DNA of 64,000 bases from Mycolicibacterium novocastrense (GCF_001570485.1 NZ_BCTA01000026.1:1-64000), one strand, 5' to 3'; positions 1 to 10,103 are shown, counted from the stretch's first letter. Translations and numbers: made by a program. The notes: a model not told the origin generated them from the sequence alone.

Positions 1-68
1 GTCGGCGGGCAGACGCGGTCGCTCGCGGGGGTGGGTGGGCGGGGTTGGGCGGGCGGGGTTCGGCGGGG
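1..68. other. Window-edge intergenic with G-rich tract
   Basis: Non-coding edge sequence lying 3' of the leftward cca gene. Positions 27-58 on the plus strand contain seven runs of three or more G separated by one or two bases, a dense potential G-quadruplex motif. No ORF with coding character is visible, and any gene further left is outside the window. Confidence 0.6.
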
Positions 69-1511
69 TTACTGTCCGCCCCGGGCGTTCCACCACGCCA
101 GCAATTCCTCGACGGCCTCCTCGCGCGACAGCGGGCCGCGGTCGAGGCGCAACTCCTTGAGGTACTGCCACGCCTGACCGACCTCGGGGCCGGCGGGGAT
201 GCCGAGGATGTCCATGATCTCGTTGCCGTTGAGGTCGGGGCGCACCCGCGCGAGGTCCTCCTTCTCGGCGAGTTCGGCGATCCGCTGTTCGAGGTCGTCG
301 TAGTTGGCCTGCAGCCGCGCGGCGCGACGCTTGTTGCGGGTCGTGCAGTCCGCGCGCACCAACTTGTGCAGCCGCGACAGCAGTGGACCGGCGTCGGTCA
401 CGTACCGGCGCACCGCCGAGTCCGTCCACTTGCCGCCGCCGTAGCCGTGGAACCGCAGATGCAGGTACACCAGCTGCGAGACGTCGTCGACCATCTGCTT
501 GGAGTACTTCAGCGCGCGCAGCCGTTTGCGCGCCATTTTCGCGCCGACCACCTCGTGGTGGTGAAAGCTGACTCCGCCGTCGGGTTCATGCTTGCGGGTC
601 GCGGGCTTGCCGATGTCGTGCAGCAGCGCCGCCCAGCGCAACACCAGATCGGGTCCGGAGTCCTCGAGCGCGATCGCCTGCCGCAGCACGGTCAGCGAAT
701 GCCAGTAGACGTCCTTGTGCTGGTGGTGCTCGTCGATCGCCATGCGCATCGCGCCCACCTCGGGCAGCACCACATCGCCCAGCCCGGTCTGCACGATCAG
801 ATCCACACCGGCGACCGGGTCCGCGCCCAGCAGGAGCTTGTCCAGTTCGGCGGCCACCCGCTCGGCGGTGATCCGGCCCAGCTGCGGCGCCATGGCCACC
901 AACGCCGACACCACACGCGGCGCGACGGTGAACTCCAGCTGCGAGACGAAGCGCGCGGCGCGCAGCATGCGCAGCGGGTCGTCGCCGAACGACACCTCGG
1001 GTGCGGCGGGGGTGTCGAGCACCTTCCCGCGCAGCGCCGCCAGCCCGTTGAGCGGGTCGTGGAATTCGGCGGGGCCGCCGGCGGTGATGCGCACGGCCAT
1101 CGCGTTGGCGGTGAAGTCGCGTCGCACGAGGTCGTCGTCGAGGTTGTCACCGAACCGCACCTCCGGATTGCGGGACACCTGGTCGTAGGTGTCGGCGCGA
1201 TACGTGGTGATCTCGAGACGCTTGTCGCCCTTCCCGACGCCGAGGGTGCCGAATTCGATGCCGGTGTCCCACAGCGAGTCGGCCCACGGCCGCAGCAACT
1301 TCTGCATCTGCTCGGGACGGGCGTCGGTGGTGAAGTCGAGATCGGTCAGCGGGCGACCCAGCAGCGCGTCACGGACGCTACCGCCGACGAGATACAACTC
1401 GTGTCCGGCGCCGGCGAAGAGCCGGCCGAGTTCGCGCAGCACCTCGCCGTGGCGGTTGAGCTCCACTTGCGCGGTGGCAAGGAGTTCGGCGTCGGTGGAG
1501 GAGGCGGACAC
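69..1511 (-). CDS. cca: CCA-adding tRNA nucleotidyltransferase
   Basis: Adds or repairs the 3' CCA end of tRNAs in the cytoplasm. The 480-residue product has the class II nucleotidyltransferase head with GGSVRD and the metal-binding acidic pair in TDLDFTT near residues 40-60. This is followed by the RNA- and nucleotide-binding neck and, near residue 290, an HD domain (LLHDIGK, then SFHHHE). Length and layout match the mycobacterial PcnA/Cca protein (Rv3907c type). Translation starts at GTG. All three tRNA genes in this window lack an encoded CCA, so this enzyme should be essential for them. The gene is divergent from the Nudix gene, with an unusual repeated element between them. Confidence 0.93.
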   Translation of the reverse strand: MSASSTDAELLATAQVELNRHGEVLRELGRLFAGAGHELYLVGGSVRDALLGRPLTDLDFTTDARPEQMQKLLRPWADSLWDTGIEFGTLGVGKGDKRLEITTYRADTYDQVSRNPEVRFGDNLDDDLVRRDFTANAMAVRITAGGPAEFHDPLNGLAALRGKVLDTPAAPEVSFGDDPLRMLRAARFVSQLEFTVAPRVVSALVAMAPQLGRITAERVAAELDKLLLGADPVAGVDLIVQTGLGDVVLPEVGAMRMAIDEHHQHKDVYWHSLTVLRQAIALEDSGPDLVLRWAALLHDIGKPATRKHEPDGGVSFHHHEVVGAKMARKRLRALKYSKQMVDDVSQLVYLHLRFHGYGGGKWTDSAVRRYVTDAGPLLSRLHKLVRADCTTRNKRRAARLQANYDDLEQRIAELAEKEDLARVRPDLNGNEIMDILGIPAGPEVGQAWQYLKELRLDRGPLSREEAVEELLAWWNARGGQ

Positions 1512-1698
1512 GTTCGGACAGCCTAGTCAGGCGACGATTAAGCGGCCCCCAGGCCGCGTTGAGAAGCCTGACGATTCGGCACAGTCAGGCGACGATCAAG
1601 CGGCCCCCGCGCCGCGGAGTCACACAAATGTGCAACGGCTCTATCACGACCGGTGAGTGCGGCGGGGGCCAATATGCGTGGCAGCTACTATCGCTTGG
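1512..1698. promoter_or_regulatory. Divergent cca / mutT4 promoter region with direct repeat
   Basis: This gap separates the divergent cca and Nudix genes and must carry both promoters. It holds two near-identical 26-base direct repeats at 1525-1550 and 1583-1608 (one mismatch, 58 bases apart), starting AGTCAGGCGACGAT and ending in GCGGCCCCC. No clear -35/-10 pair could be assigned. The repeats may be an operator pair or a local duplication. Confidence 0.55.
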
Positions 1699-2592
1699 GT
1701 GTCGGACGGCGAACAGGCCAAACCACGACGGCGCCGGGGGCGACGTCGCGGCCGACGCGCGGCAGGTCCGCCCGAGGCCGCACCCGACCCGTCCGCGCAG
1801 CCCCGCCGCCCCGTTCCGCAGCCCCCTCCGAGCCACACCAACGCCGCGCCCAAGAACGGCGCCACCGTCGACGGACACAAGGACGGCAAGGGCGGGCAGC
1901 CCAAGAAGTCGCGCCCGAGGCGCCCACCCGACCGGCTGCGCACTGTCCACGAAACCTCGGCCGGCGGGCTGGTCATCGACGGTATCGACGGCCCCAAGGA
2001 AACTCAGGTCGCCGCACTGATCGGACGCATCGACCGGCGGGGCCGCATGCTGTGGTCGCTGCCCAAGGGCCACATCGAAATGGGTGAGACCGCCGAGCAG
2101 ACCGCGGTCCGCGAGGTCGCCGAGGAGACCGGTGTCCAGGGCAGCGTGCTCGCCGCGCTGGGCAGCATCGACTACTGGTTCGTCACCGAGGGCCGCCGCG
2201 TCCACAAGACCGTGCACCACTACTTGATGCGCTTCCTGGGCGGCGAACTCTCCGACGAGGACCTCGAAGTGACCGAGGTGGCGTGGGTGCCGCTCAAGGA
2301 ACTGCCCAAGCGGCTGGCCTACGCCGACGAACGCCGGCTCGCCGAGGTCGCCGGCGAGCTGATCGACAAGCTGCATGCCCACGGCCCGTCCGCGCTACCG
2401 CCGCTGCCCCACTCGTCGCCGCGGCGCCGCCCCCAGACGCACTCGCACACCCGCAACCGTCGTCCCGACGAACGAGCCCAAGCGTCCCCGGGGGGCGAGC
2501 GGTGGGGGCACCATCCGCCCGAAGGGCAGGGGGACGAGTCCGGGAAGACGCAGCCCGGCCGCCGGACGAACGGCTGCGGACAGGGCTCGTGA
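1699..2592 (+). CDS. mutT4: Nudix hydrolase, MutT4 type
   Basis: Nudix-family pyrophosphohydrolase, the counterpart of mycobacterial MutT4 (Rv3908), proposed to clean up modified nucleotides or other nucleoside-diphosphate derivatives. The first 40 or so residues are very basic ([14 protein letters not shown]). The Nudix box is visible as [22 protein letters not shown], in pieces GHIEMGE and REVAEETG. The chosen GTG start at 1699 gives [15 protein letters not shown], which matches the family N-terminus; an upstream ATG at 1657 is possible but not conserved. The C-terminal tail is a low-complexity Pro/Arg/Gly stretch longer than in M. tuberculosis (297 versus about 248 residues). The stop overlaps the next GTG start (GTGA), so the two genes are probably translationally coupled. 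Confidence 0.88.
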   Translation: MSDGEQAKPRRRRGRRRGRRAAGPPEAAPDPSAQPRRPVPQPPPSHTNAAPKNGATVDGHKDGKGGQPKKSRPRRPPDRLRTVHETSAGGLVIDGIDGPKETQVAALIGRIDRRGRMLWSLPKGHIEMGETAEQTAVREVAEETGVQGSVLAALGSIDYWFVTEGRRVHKTVHHYLMRFLGGELSDEDLEVTEVAWVPLKELPKRLAYADERRLAEVAGELIDKLHAHGPSALPPLPHSSPRRRPQTHSHTRNRRPDERAQASPGGERWGHHPPEGQGDESGKTQPGRRTNGCGQGS

Positions 2593-5000
2593 CCGCCGCA
2601 GCGCTGCCCCGCGCGCTGGCCGCGCTGATCGTGCTCGCGCTGAGCGTCCTGCCGCTCGTGCTACCGCGGGCCGCCGCCGCCCAGCCCGATTCGACGCCGT
2701 TTCTTCGAGTCCGCGTCGACCGCGTCACTCCCGACGTGGTCACCACCACCAGCGAACCGGTGGTCACCGTTGCGGGTGCCGTCCTCAACGTCGGCGACCG
2801 GCCGGTGCGCGATGTGGTCGTGCGGCTGGAGGACGCCGCAGCGGTGCGGACGTCGACCGGCCTGCGCACCAACCTCACCGGCGACGTCGACCAGTTCGAG
2901 CCGATCGGCGATTTCGTCCCACTCGCGCCGGAACTTGCTCGGGGACAAGAGGTTCCGTTCACCCTGTCGTACCCCCTGAGGTCGGCCGACCGGCCGTCGC
3001 TCAGCATCGACGAACCGGGCGTGTACCCGGTGATGGTCAACGTCAACGGCACGCCCGACTACGGCGCGCCCGCCCGCCTCGACGACGCCCGCTTCCTGCT
3101 GCCGGTGCTCGGCGTCCCCCCCGACCCGGGCACCGAATCGGGTGACCCGGTCACCGCGATCGCCACCCCCGACACGTCCAAGCCGGTCCGGATGACGTTG
3201 CTGTGGCCGATCGCCGACCGGCCCCGGCTGGCCGCGGGCGCGCCGGGCGGCGCCACCCCGGTACGGCTCGTCGACGACGACCTGGCGACCTCCCTGGCGC
3301 CCGGCGGACGCCTCGACACGCTGCTGTCGGCCGCCGAGTTCGCCACCAGTCCCCAGGTCGATCCCGACGGGCGGGTGCGTGCCGCGACATGTCTGGCGGT
3401 CGACCCGGATCTGCTCGTCACCGTCAACGCGATGACGGGCGGCTACGTCGTCAACGACGGACCCGACGCGGGACCCGGCACCCCCACCCGCCCCGGCACC
3501 GGGCAGGACGCGGCGGTGACCTGGCTGAACCGGCTCAAGAACCTGGCCAAGGGCATGTGCGTCGCCTCCACCGTCTACGCGCAGGCCGACCTCGACGCGC
3601 TGCGTCGTGTCCGCGATCCCGGGCTCAGCCGGATAGCGACCACGTCGGCGGGCGACATCGTGGACCAGATTCTGGGCGTGCCCTCGGTGCGCGGGGCCAG
3701 CCTGGTCGGCGACGGTCCGCTGACCGGGCCCGCGGTGCGGCTGCTGTCGGACCAGGGGGGCCAGACGGTGGCCGTGGCGGCCGCCGAATCGGGGTCGGAC
3801 GACGGGACCGACGTCGCGGACTCCGGGGTCGCCGACACCGCGCCGGTGCGCTACACGCCGCAGGTCGTCGCGGCGCCCTTCGATCCGGCCGTCGGGGCGG
3901 CGCTGGCCGGCGCGGGCACCGATCCCGTGGCCCCGGGATACCTCGACCCGTCCCTCGACATCCCGCTGCAACACGATTCGGCGGTGGCGCGGCGCCAGGA
4001 CGCCCTCGGGGCCATGCTGTGGCGCGCCCTGAATCCGGACATCGGCCCGCGCACCCAGATCCTGATGCCGCCGATGGCGTGGAGCCTCGGACCCGACGAC
4101 GCCCGGGCACTGTTTCGGGCGGTCACCACCGCGATCAACGCCGGACTCGCCGAGCCGCGACCGCTGACCGCGGTGATCGGTGAAGGCAGCGCCATCGCAC
4201 CCGACGACATGGCCCCGCTGCCCAGCAACGAGCTGGGTGACCCCGACGCCCGGTTCGACGACGCCGTCGTGTCGGGCATCGCGGCGGTCACCGGGCGGCT
4301 GTGGGGGCTGACCGCGGCGCTGACCACCGACGAACGCACCGGGCTGACCGGATACGGCTACACCGCCCCGCTGCGCGAGGACATGCTGCGCGCGCTGAGC
4401 CAGTCGGTGCCGCCCGACACCCGCAATGGCCTTGCGCAGCAACGACTCACGACGGTCGGGCACACCGTTGACGACATCTTCGGGGCGGTCACGATCGTCA
4501 ACCCGGGTGGGGCCTACACGCTGGCGACCGAACGCAGCCCGCTGCCGCTGGCGTTGCGCAACGACCTGCCTGTGCCGATCCGGGTCCGCCTCGACGTCGA
4601 CGCGCCACCAGGGATGACGGTCACCGACATGGGCGAGATCGTGCTGCCGCCGGGCTACCTTCCGCTGCGGGTCCCCATCGAGGTGCACTTCACCCAGCGG
4701 GTCGCCGTCGACGTCGCGCTGCGCACCGTCGACGGCCTGCCGCTGGGGGAACCGGTGCGGTTGTCGGTGCACTCGAACGCCTACGGCAAGGTGCTGTTCT
4801 TCATCACGCTCTCGGCGGGCGCCGTCCTGGTGCTGCTGGCCGGCCGTCGGCTCTGGCACCGGTTCCGCGGCCAGCCCGATCCCGCCGACCTCGACCGCCC
4901 CGACCCGCTCGAGGTGGCGTTGCACTACGACGACGACACCGACGCACCCCTGAGCCGAGCCGGGCGCCGGGGCTCGGGCACCCGCGGCGGTGCCGGGTGA
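2589..5000 (+). CDS. DUF6049-type exported membrane-anchored protein
   Basis: Conserved mycobacterial protein of unknown biochemical role (Rv3909 counterpart, 803 residues). It has an N-terminal signal sequence (hydrophobic [15 protein letters not shown], then AAAAQ), a large extracytoplasmic region, and a single C-terminal membrane helix ([18 protein letters not shown] near residue 735) with a short acidic cytoplasmic tail. The GTG start overlaps the Nudix stop, and its own stop overlaps the murJ GTG start (GTGA). The run is therefore a tight operon, and its constant position in front of murJ suggests a cell-envelope role. That role is inference from context. A long open frame on the opposite strand is a GC-driven shadow. 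Confidence 0.88.
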   Translation: MTAAALPRALAALIVLALSVLPLVLPRAAAAQPDSTPFLRVRVDRVTPDVVTTTSEPVVTVAGAVLNVGDRPVRDVVVRLEDAAAVRTSTGLRTNLTGDVDQFEPIGDFVPLAPELARGQEVPFTLSYPLRSADRPSLSIDEPGVYPVMVNVNGTPDYGAPARLDDARFLLPVLGVPPDPGTESGDPVTAIATPDTSKPVRMTLLWPIADRPRLAAGAPGGATPVRLVDDDLATSLAPGGRLDTLLSAAEFATSPQVDPDGRVRAATCLAVDPDLLVTVNAMTGGYVVNDGPDAGPGTPTRPGTGQDAAVTWLNRLKNLAKGMCVASTVYAQADLDALRRVRDPGLSRIATTSAGDIVDQILGVPSVRGASLVGDGPLTGPAVRLLSDQGGQTVAVAAAESGSDDGTDVADSGVADTAPVRYTPQVVAAPFDPAVGAALAGAGTDPVAPGYLDPSLDIPLQHDSAVARRQDALGAMLWRALNPDIGPRTQILMPPMAWSLGPDDARALFRAVTTAINAGLAEPRPLTAVIGEGSAIAPDDMAPLPSNELGDPDARFDDAVVSGIAAVTGRLWGLTAALTTDERTGLTGYGYTAPLREDMLRALSQSVPPDTRNGLAQQRLTTVGHTVDDIFGAVTIVNPGGAYTLATERSPLPLALRNDLPVPIRVRLDVDAPPGMTVTDMGEIVLPPGYLPLRVPIEVHFTQRVAVDVALRTVDGLPLGEPVRLSVHSNAYGKVLFFITLSAGAVLVLLAGRRLWHRFRGQPDPADLDRPDPLEVALHYDDDTDAPLSRAGRRGSGTRGGAG

Positions 5001-8000
5001 GCGCCCCCGGGCCGCCGCCCCGACCCCATCCGCCGGCACCGCCCCGAACTTGGCCCGGCCACACGCCTGCCCCTCCCCCACCGCCGAGCATTCCTCGGCG
5101 CGAACCTCCGCCCCGGCTCAGCCGCGGCCCGGCCCCACGCCGCCGCGCCGGCCGCGAAGAACTGTCCGACGCGGCGGTGGTCTCGCGTTCGTGGGGTATG
5201 GCGGTCGCGACGCTGGTCAGCCGGCTCACCGGGTTCGCCCGCATCGTCTTACTCGCGACCATCCTGGGCGCCGCGCTGACCAGTGCGTTCTCGGTGGCCT
5301 ACCAGCTGCCGAACCTGATCGCGGCGCTCGTCCTCGAAGCCACGTTCACCGCGATCTTCGTGCCGGTGCTCGCGCGCGCCGAGCGCGACGATCCCGACAA
5401 CGGCACCGCGTTCATCCGCCGCCTCGTCACGCTGACGACGACGCTGCTGCTAATCATCACCGCGCTGTCGGTGGCGTCGGCGCCGATGCTCGTCGACCTC
5501 ATGCTCGGCAGCGATCCCGAAGTCAACCGCGACCTGACCACCGCGTTCGCCTACCTGTTGCTGCCGCAGGTGCTGTTCTACGGGTTGTCGTCGGTGTTCA
5601 TGGCAATCCTGAACACCCGCAACGTATTCGGGCCGCCCGCCTGGGCGCCGGTGTGCAACAACATCGTCGCCATAGCGACGCTCGGCGTGTATCTCATTGT
5701 CCCCGGCGAACTCTCGGTCGACCCGGTGAAGATGGGCAACGCGAAACTCCTCGTGCTGGGTATCGGCATGACCCTCGGAACCGTCACCCAGGTCATGGTG
5801 CTTCTGGTGGCGATCCGCCGCGAACGCATCAGCCTTCGCCCGTTGTGGGGCATCGACGAACGGATGAAGCAGTTCGGCGCCATGGCCTCGGCGATGGTGC
5901 TGTACGTGCTGATCAGCCAGATCGGGTTGATCGTCGGCAACCGAATCGCCAGTGGCGCCGCGGCTTCCGGGCCCGCGATCTACAACTACACGTGGCTGGT
6001 GCTGCAGTTGCCGTTCGGCATGATCGGGGTGACGGTGCTGACCGTCGTGATGCCGCGGTTGAGCCGCAACGCCGCCTCCAACGACCAGCGCGCGGTGCTC
6101 GCCGACCTTTCGCTGGCCACCCGGCTGACGATGGTGACGCTCATCCCGATCGTCGCGCTGATGACGGTCGGCGGACCCGCCATCGGCAGCGCGCTGTTCG
6201 CCTACGGCAATTTCGGCGAGGTCGACGCCAACTACCTCGGTATGGCGATCACGCTGTCGGCGTTCACGCTGATCCCCTACGCGCTTGTGCTGCTGCAACT
6301 TCGGGTGTTCTACGCGCGGCAACAACCGTGGACCCCGATCCTGCTGATCGTCGTGATCACGACGGTCAAGATCATCGCGTCGCTGATCGCGCCCCACCTC
6401 ACCGACGACCCCGACCTGGTGGCCGGCTACCTCGGGACGGCCAACGGCCTGGGCTTCGTGGCGGGTGCGGTGGTCGGCTACTTCCTGTTGCGGGCCAATC
6501 TCGACCCGCCGGGCAGCCGGCTCATCAACCTGCAAGTCGTGCGCACGGTGCTGGTCACGATCGCCGCCTCACTGCTGGCCGCGATGGCGGGCCAGGTCGC
6601 CGACAAATTGTTCAGCCTGGAGTCGCTGACCCGCACCTGGGGCGGCGCCGGCTCCCTGCTGCGTCTGGTCGTGCTCGGCGTGGTCATGGTGCCGATCATC
6701 GTCGGCGTCCTCCTCGGCGCGCGCGTCCCGGACGCCCAGGCGGCCCTCGATGCCGTCCGGCGCCGACTCGGCGCTCGCACCGGGCGCGACGGGGTAGCTG
6801 TCGCGGCCGCCGACCGGCCACGGGCGCGCACCCCTCTCCCGTACCCTGAACAGAGGAATTCGTCCGCACCAGGGCGTCGGCACAGCCCGCCGGCCGTCCG
6901 GCGCGGACCACCTGCCCCCGTTGCCGGGGATTGGATGCGGAAAGGACCAGCGGTGACCGACGAACCCGCAGGCGGCTCCGCGCCCACACCCGAAACCGCG
7001 ACCAGGAAGCTCCCGACCGGGCAGTCCGACGTCGTCGCCGACGACCTGCGGCCCGACGTGCCCGACCCCGGTCAGACCACCGAGTTCGCCGCCGAGAACG
7101 GCACGACCCGGTTACCCGCGTCGGGTCGGCCGCCCTCGGATTACGGTGGCGACCCCACCCGTGAGCCCCTCGCGTTCGACCCTCCGCGCGAACCGGCCAT
7201 CGAGGCTGCGACGTCCGACGAGGACATCCACCTCATCCCGGGCGCAATGGTCGGTGGCGGCCGCTATCGCCTGCTGGTGTTCCACGGCGGTCCGCCCACG
7301 CTGCAGTTCTGGCAGGCACTCGACACGGCCCTGGATCGCCAGGTGGCGCTCACCTTCGTCGACCCGGACAACACCCTGTCCGATGAGACGCTGCGCGAGA
7401 TCCTCACCCGCACCCGCAAACTGAGCAGCATCGACATGCCCGGTATCGCGAGGGTGCTCGATGTGGTCAACACCGGATCGGGCGGGCTGGTGGTCTCGGA
7501 GTGGATCCGGGGCGGCTCGTTGACCGAGGTGGCCGACACCTCGCCGTCCCCGATCGGCGGCGCCAGGGCGATGCAGTCGCTGGCGGCGGCCGCCGAAGCC
7601 GCGCACCGGGCCGGAGTCGCCCTCTCGCTCGACCATCCGGGTCGCGTCCGGGTCAGCATCGAGGGTGACGTCGCGCTGGCCTTCCCGGCGACGCTGCCCG
7701 ACGCGACCCCCGAGGACGACATCCGCGGAATCGGGGCGGCGCTGTACGCGCTGCTGATCAACCGGTGGCCACTGCCCGAGCACGGGGTCCGCAGCGGCCT
7801 GGCCCCCGCCGACCTGGACTCCGCGGGACAACCGATCGAACCCCGCGCCGTCGACCGCCAGATCCCCTTCCAGATCTCGGCCGCCGCGGCGCGCGCGGTA
7901 CAGGAAGGCGGCGGTATCCGCAGCGCACCGACCCTGCTGAACCTGCTGCAACAGGCCACCGCCATCGCCGATCGCACCGAGCTGATCTCTCCGGTCGATG

Positions 8001-8695
8001 AAGCCGACCGCCCCGCGACTCCGGGAGTCGCCGGCGGTACCGACCCGGAGACCGAGGCGCGTCGCCGCAAAGCCCTCATGATCGGGCTCGGCGTCGGCGG
8101 CGCCATCGTCGTGATCGCGCTCGTGGTGCTGGCGACGGTGCTGAGCTCGATCTTCGGTGACGTCGGCGACGGTCTCGGCGGCGACCGGCTCGGGCTCAAC
8201 GACCCGACCACCAGCGAGTCGGCCGAAGGCAGCGCCGACAGCGGCAACGTCGTCAAACCGACTGCGGTGACGGTCTTTTCACCCGAAGGCGAGGCCGATG
8301 CCCCGGCCGATGCGCCCAAGGCGATCGACGGCGACAAGTCCACGGTGTGGCCGATCGACACCTACACCGACTCCGTGCCCTTCCCGAACTTCAAGAACGG
8401 CGTCGGGCTGATGCTGCAACTGCCGCAGTCCACCACGGTCGGCGAGGTCGACATCGACCTCAACAGCACCGGTACGGCCGTCGAGATCCGCTCCGCGCAG
8501 ACACCGACGCCGTCCTCGCTGGCCGACACCACCGTGCTGACACCGGCCACCCAGCTCAAGCCGGGCTCCAACACCATCAAGGTCGAGAACGCCTCGCCGA
8601 CCTCCAATCTGCTGGTCTGGGTGTCGACCCTCGGCCAGGTCAACGGCCAGAGCCGGTCCGACATCGCCGAGGTCACGGTCCGGTCGGCGTCCTGA
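4997..8695 (+). CDS. murJ: Lipid II flippase MurJ with pseudokinase domain
   Basis: MviN/MurJ-family flippase that moves lipid II across the cytoplasmic membrane for peptidoglycan assembly. The 1232-residue protein begins with a Pro-rich tail. About 500 residues of MATE-like multi-pass membrane domain follow (around residues 60-580; SRLTGFARIVLLATILG is typical of MurJ). Next are a cytoplasmic Pro-rich linker, a protein-kinase-like domain near residues 750-1000 without a canonical HRD/DFG pair (a pseudokinase), one further membrane helix (IVVIALVVLATVLSSIFG) and an extracellular beta-rich C-terminal domain. In M. tuberculosis PknB phosphorylates the pseudokinase domain and FhaA binds it. pknB and fhaA are both in this window. 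Start is GTG, overlapping the preceding stop. Confidence 0.93.
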   Translation: MSAPGPPPRPHPPAPPRTWPGHTPAPPPPPSIPRREPPPRLSRGPAPRRRAGREELSDAAVVSRSWGMAVATLVSRLTGFARIVLLATILGAALTSAFSVAYQLPNLIAALVLEATFTAIFVPVLARAERDDPDNGTAFIRRLVTLTTTLLLIITALSVASAPMLVDLMLGSDPEVNRDLTTAFAYLLLPQVLFYGLSSVFMAILNTRNVFGPPAWAPVCNNIVAIATLGVYLIVPGELSVDPVKMGNAKLLVLGIGMTLGTVTQVMVLLVAIRRERISLRPLWGIDERMKQFGAMASAMVLYVLISQIGLIVGNRIASGAAASGPAIYNYTWLVLQLPFGMIGVTVLTVVMPRLSRNAASNDQRAVLADLSLATRLTMVTLIPIVALMTVGGPAIGSALFAYGNFGEVDANYLGMAITLSAFTLIPYALVLLQLRVFYARQQPWTPILLIVVITTVKIIASLIAPHLTDDPDLVAGYLGTANGLGFVAGAVVGYFLLRANLDPPGSRLINLQVVRTVLVTIAASLLAAMAGQVADKLFSLESLTRTWGGAGSLLRLVVLGVVMVPIIVGVLLGARVPDAQAALDAVRRRLGARTGRDGVAVAAADRPRARTPLPYPEQRNSSAPGRRHSPPAVRRGPPAPVAGDWMRKGPAVTDEPAGGSAPTPETATRKLPTGQSDVVADDLRPDVPDPGQTTEFAAENGTTRLPASGRPPSDYGGDPTREPLAFDPPREPAIEAATSDEDIHLIPGAMVGGGRYRLLVFHGGPPTLQFWQALDTALDRQVALTFVDPDNTLSDETLREILTRTRKLSSIDMPGIARVLDVVNTGSGGLVVSEWIRGGSLTEVADTSPSPIGGARAMQSLAAAAEAAHRAGVALSLDHPGRVRVSIEGDVALAFPATLPDATPEDDIRGIGAALYALLINRWPLPEHGVRSGLAPADLDSAGQPIEPRAVDRQIPFQISAAAARAVQEGGGIRSAPTLLNLLQQATAIADRTELISPVDEADRPATPGVAGGTDPETEARRRKALMIGLGVGGAIVVIALVVLATVLSSIFGDVGDGLGGDRLGLNDPTTSESAEGSADSGNVVKPTAVTVFSPEGEADAPADAPKAIDGDKSTVWPIDTYTDSVPFPNFKNGVGLMLQLPQSTTVGEVDIDLNSTGTAVEIRSAQTPTPSSLADTTVLTPATQLKPGSNTIKVENASPTSNLLVWVSTLGQVNGQSRSDIAEVTVRSAS

Positions 8696-8762
8696 TCCGA
8701 TTCATCCCCAGCCCGGCAAAGATGTGTCGGGAGGCACCCGCGTAGCCGTTTAGTGTTCGGCT

Positions 8763-9335
8763 GTGGGGACCTTCGGGGGGCAGGCCCGGGAACGCAGCGA
8801 CGCGGAGTTGCTCGCCGCGCATGTGGCCGGTGACCGCTATGCGTTCGAGGAGCTGTTCTACCGCCACCACCGGCAGCTGTACCGGATCGCGCGCATCACC
8901 AGCCGCAACCCCGACGACGCCGCCGACGCGCTGCAGGACGCGATGCTCAAGGCGCACCGACGCGCGCCCGCCTTCCGCTACGACGCGGCCGTGAGCAGCT
9001 GGCTGTACCGCATCGTGGTGAACTCCTGTCTGGATCGGTTGCGGCGCAACAAAACCCGTACCGCCGAAACGTTGTCCGACGACCAGGGCCACATCGGTGA
9101 CCCGGCCTCGCGCGTGGACACCGCGATCGTCGTCGAGCGGGCGTTGATGCGATTGCCCGTCGAACAGCGCGCCGCGGTGGTGGCCGTCGACATGCAGGGA
9201 TACTCGGTGGCCGAGACCGCGCGCATGCTGGGTGTGCCCGAAGGCACCGTCAAGAGTCGGTGCTCGCGCGCCAGGGCCAAACTGGCCGAGGCGCTCGAGT
9301 ACTTCGCCGCGGAAGCCGCCGCCCGCGCCGACTGA
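8763..9335 (+). CDS. sigM: ECF sigma factor SigM
   Basis: Extracytoplasmic-function sigma factor of 190 residues. Region 2 spans roughly residues 20-95 (FEELFYRHHRQLYRIARI, DDAADALQDAML, SSWLYRIVVNSCLD). Region 4 spans roughly 125-175 with the helix-turn-helix YSVAETARMLGVPEGTVKSR. The position between murJ and an anti-sigma gene, and the sequence, match mycobacterial SigM (Rv3911), known to control some ESX and surface genes in M. tuberculosis. Start is GTG at 8763, 67 bases after murJ. Activity is presumably restrained by the downstream membrane protein. Confidence 0.93.
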   Translation: MGTFGGQARERSDAELLAAHVAGDRYAFEELFYRHHRQLYRIARITSRNPDDAADALQDAMLKAHRRAPAFRYDAAVSSWLYRIVVNSCLDRLRRNKTRTAETLSDDQGHIGDPASRVDTAIVVERALMRLPVEQRAAVVAVDMQGYSVAETARMLGVPEGTVKSRCSRARAKLAEALEYFAAEAAARAD

Positions 9336-9392
9336 GGGGAACCGCGGGCATATCCGTCGCGTCGAACATGTCGTGGTGGAGACTGGCTAGCG

Positions 9393-10010
9393 ATGCAGAC
9401 CGGAACGGACGACGATTCGGATCCGGCGGTCGAGCGGGTGCGCCGCGGGCTCGCCGAATTGGCGCACGACGAGGACTCGGCGCCGGAGGTGCCCGCGGCC
9501 GTGACCGCACGCATCGGTGCCGCCTTACGGACCGCCGGTGAACCTCGTCACACGGTCGAACGGCCCCGGCTCCGCCGACTGCAGGTCCTCGGCCTCGTCA
9601 CCGGCCTGGCCGCCGTGACCGCCGGGGTGGTCATCGGCACCTCGATGCTGGGCCGCGAGCCCACCCCGCGGTTCTCCGAGCCCGGGCCGACCGCCGAGCG
9701 CATCACCGTGTCGCAGCGCCCGCCCGCCTTCCCGCTGACCGGTCCGCAGCTCACCGCCCTGCTGTCGGCGCCACCCGAGTACGGGCCGCTGTCCGATCCG
9801 CGCCGCCGCACCGCCTGCCTCGAGGGGTTGGGCCACGCGGCGACCACGCCCATCCTGGGAGCGTTGGCCGTCGAGATGGCCGGCCGGCCGGCCGTGGTGC
9901 TGCTCCTGCCGACACGCGCGACAACCGACGTCCTCGCCGTGGCCGTCGACGCCGCATGCCCTGCGGCTCACGGTGGGCTACTCGCCGAGACCGTGGTCAA
10001 ACGACCGTAG
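9393..10010 (+). CDS. rsmA: Anti-sigma-M factor RsmA (membrane protein)
   Basis: Probable membrane-bound antagonist of SigM (Rv3912 counterpart). The 205-residue protein has a cytoplasmic N-terminal part with the short conserved segment VERVRRGLAELAHDE. One membrane helix (VLGLVTGLAAVTAGVVIGTSM, residues about 65-85) and an extracytoplasmic domain follow. It is shorter than the roughly 254-residue M. tuberculosis protein. It lies 57 bases after sigM on the same strand, the usual sigma/anti-sigma layout. Assignment rests on synteny and topology, because anti-sigma sequence conservation is low. Confidence 0.8.
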   Translation: MQTGTDDDSDPAVERVRRGLAELAHDEDSAPEVPAAVTARIGAALRTAGEPRHTVERPRLRRLQVLGLVTGLAAVTAGVVIGTSMLGREPTPRFSEPGPTAERITVSQRPPAFPLTGPQLTALLSAPPEYGPLSDPRRRTACLEGLGHAATTPILGALAVEMAGRPAVVLLLPTRATTDVLAVAVDAACPAAHGGLLAETVVKRP

Positions 10011-10039
10011 TCTGTCCCCCGAGGTTGTTCGGAAACTCC

Positions 10040-10066
10040 GGGAACACCAGCGCCTACGCTGATGTT
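10040..10066 (+). promoter_or_regulatory. SigH-type promoter of trxB-trxC
   Basis: GGGAACA at 10040-10046 and GTT at 10064-10066 are separated by 17 bases, matching the mycobacterial SigH/SigE-type consensus GGAAC..GTT. The site is about 40 bases before the trxB ATG and fits the known thiol-stress control of trxB2-trxC in M. tuberculosis. It lies in the gap after rsmA, so it would give the thioredoxin pair its own stress-responsive transcript. Confidence 0.72.
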
Positions 10067-10103
10067 CATACCGGTGTCGCGAACACGCGGCAGAAAGGCG
10101 CTC

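Noticed and set aside
45..1526. 493-codon plus-strand frame opposite cca
   Set aside because: cca is fully conserved on the minus strand with all motifs; the plus frame is low-complexity.
2661..5081. Long open frame (about 806 codons) on the minus strand opposite the DUF6049 gene
   Set aside because: Composition is Arg/Gly/His-rich with no domain; the plus-strand frame has a signal peptide, membrane helix and synteny. It is a high-GC shadow frame.
5450..6535. Minus-strand frame opposite murJ
   Set aside because: Asp/His/Arg/Gln-rich shadow without a ribosome-binding site or domain; murJ membrane helices are clear on the plus strand.
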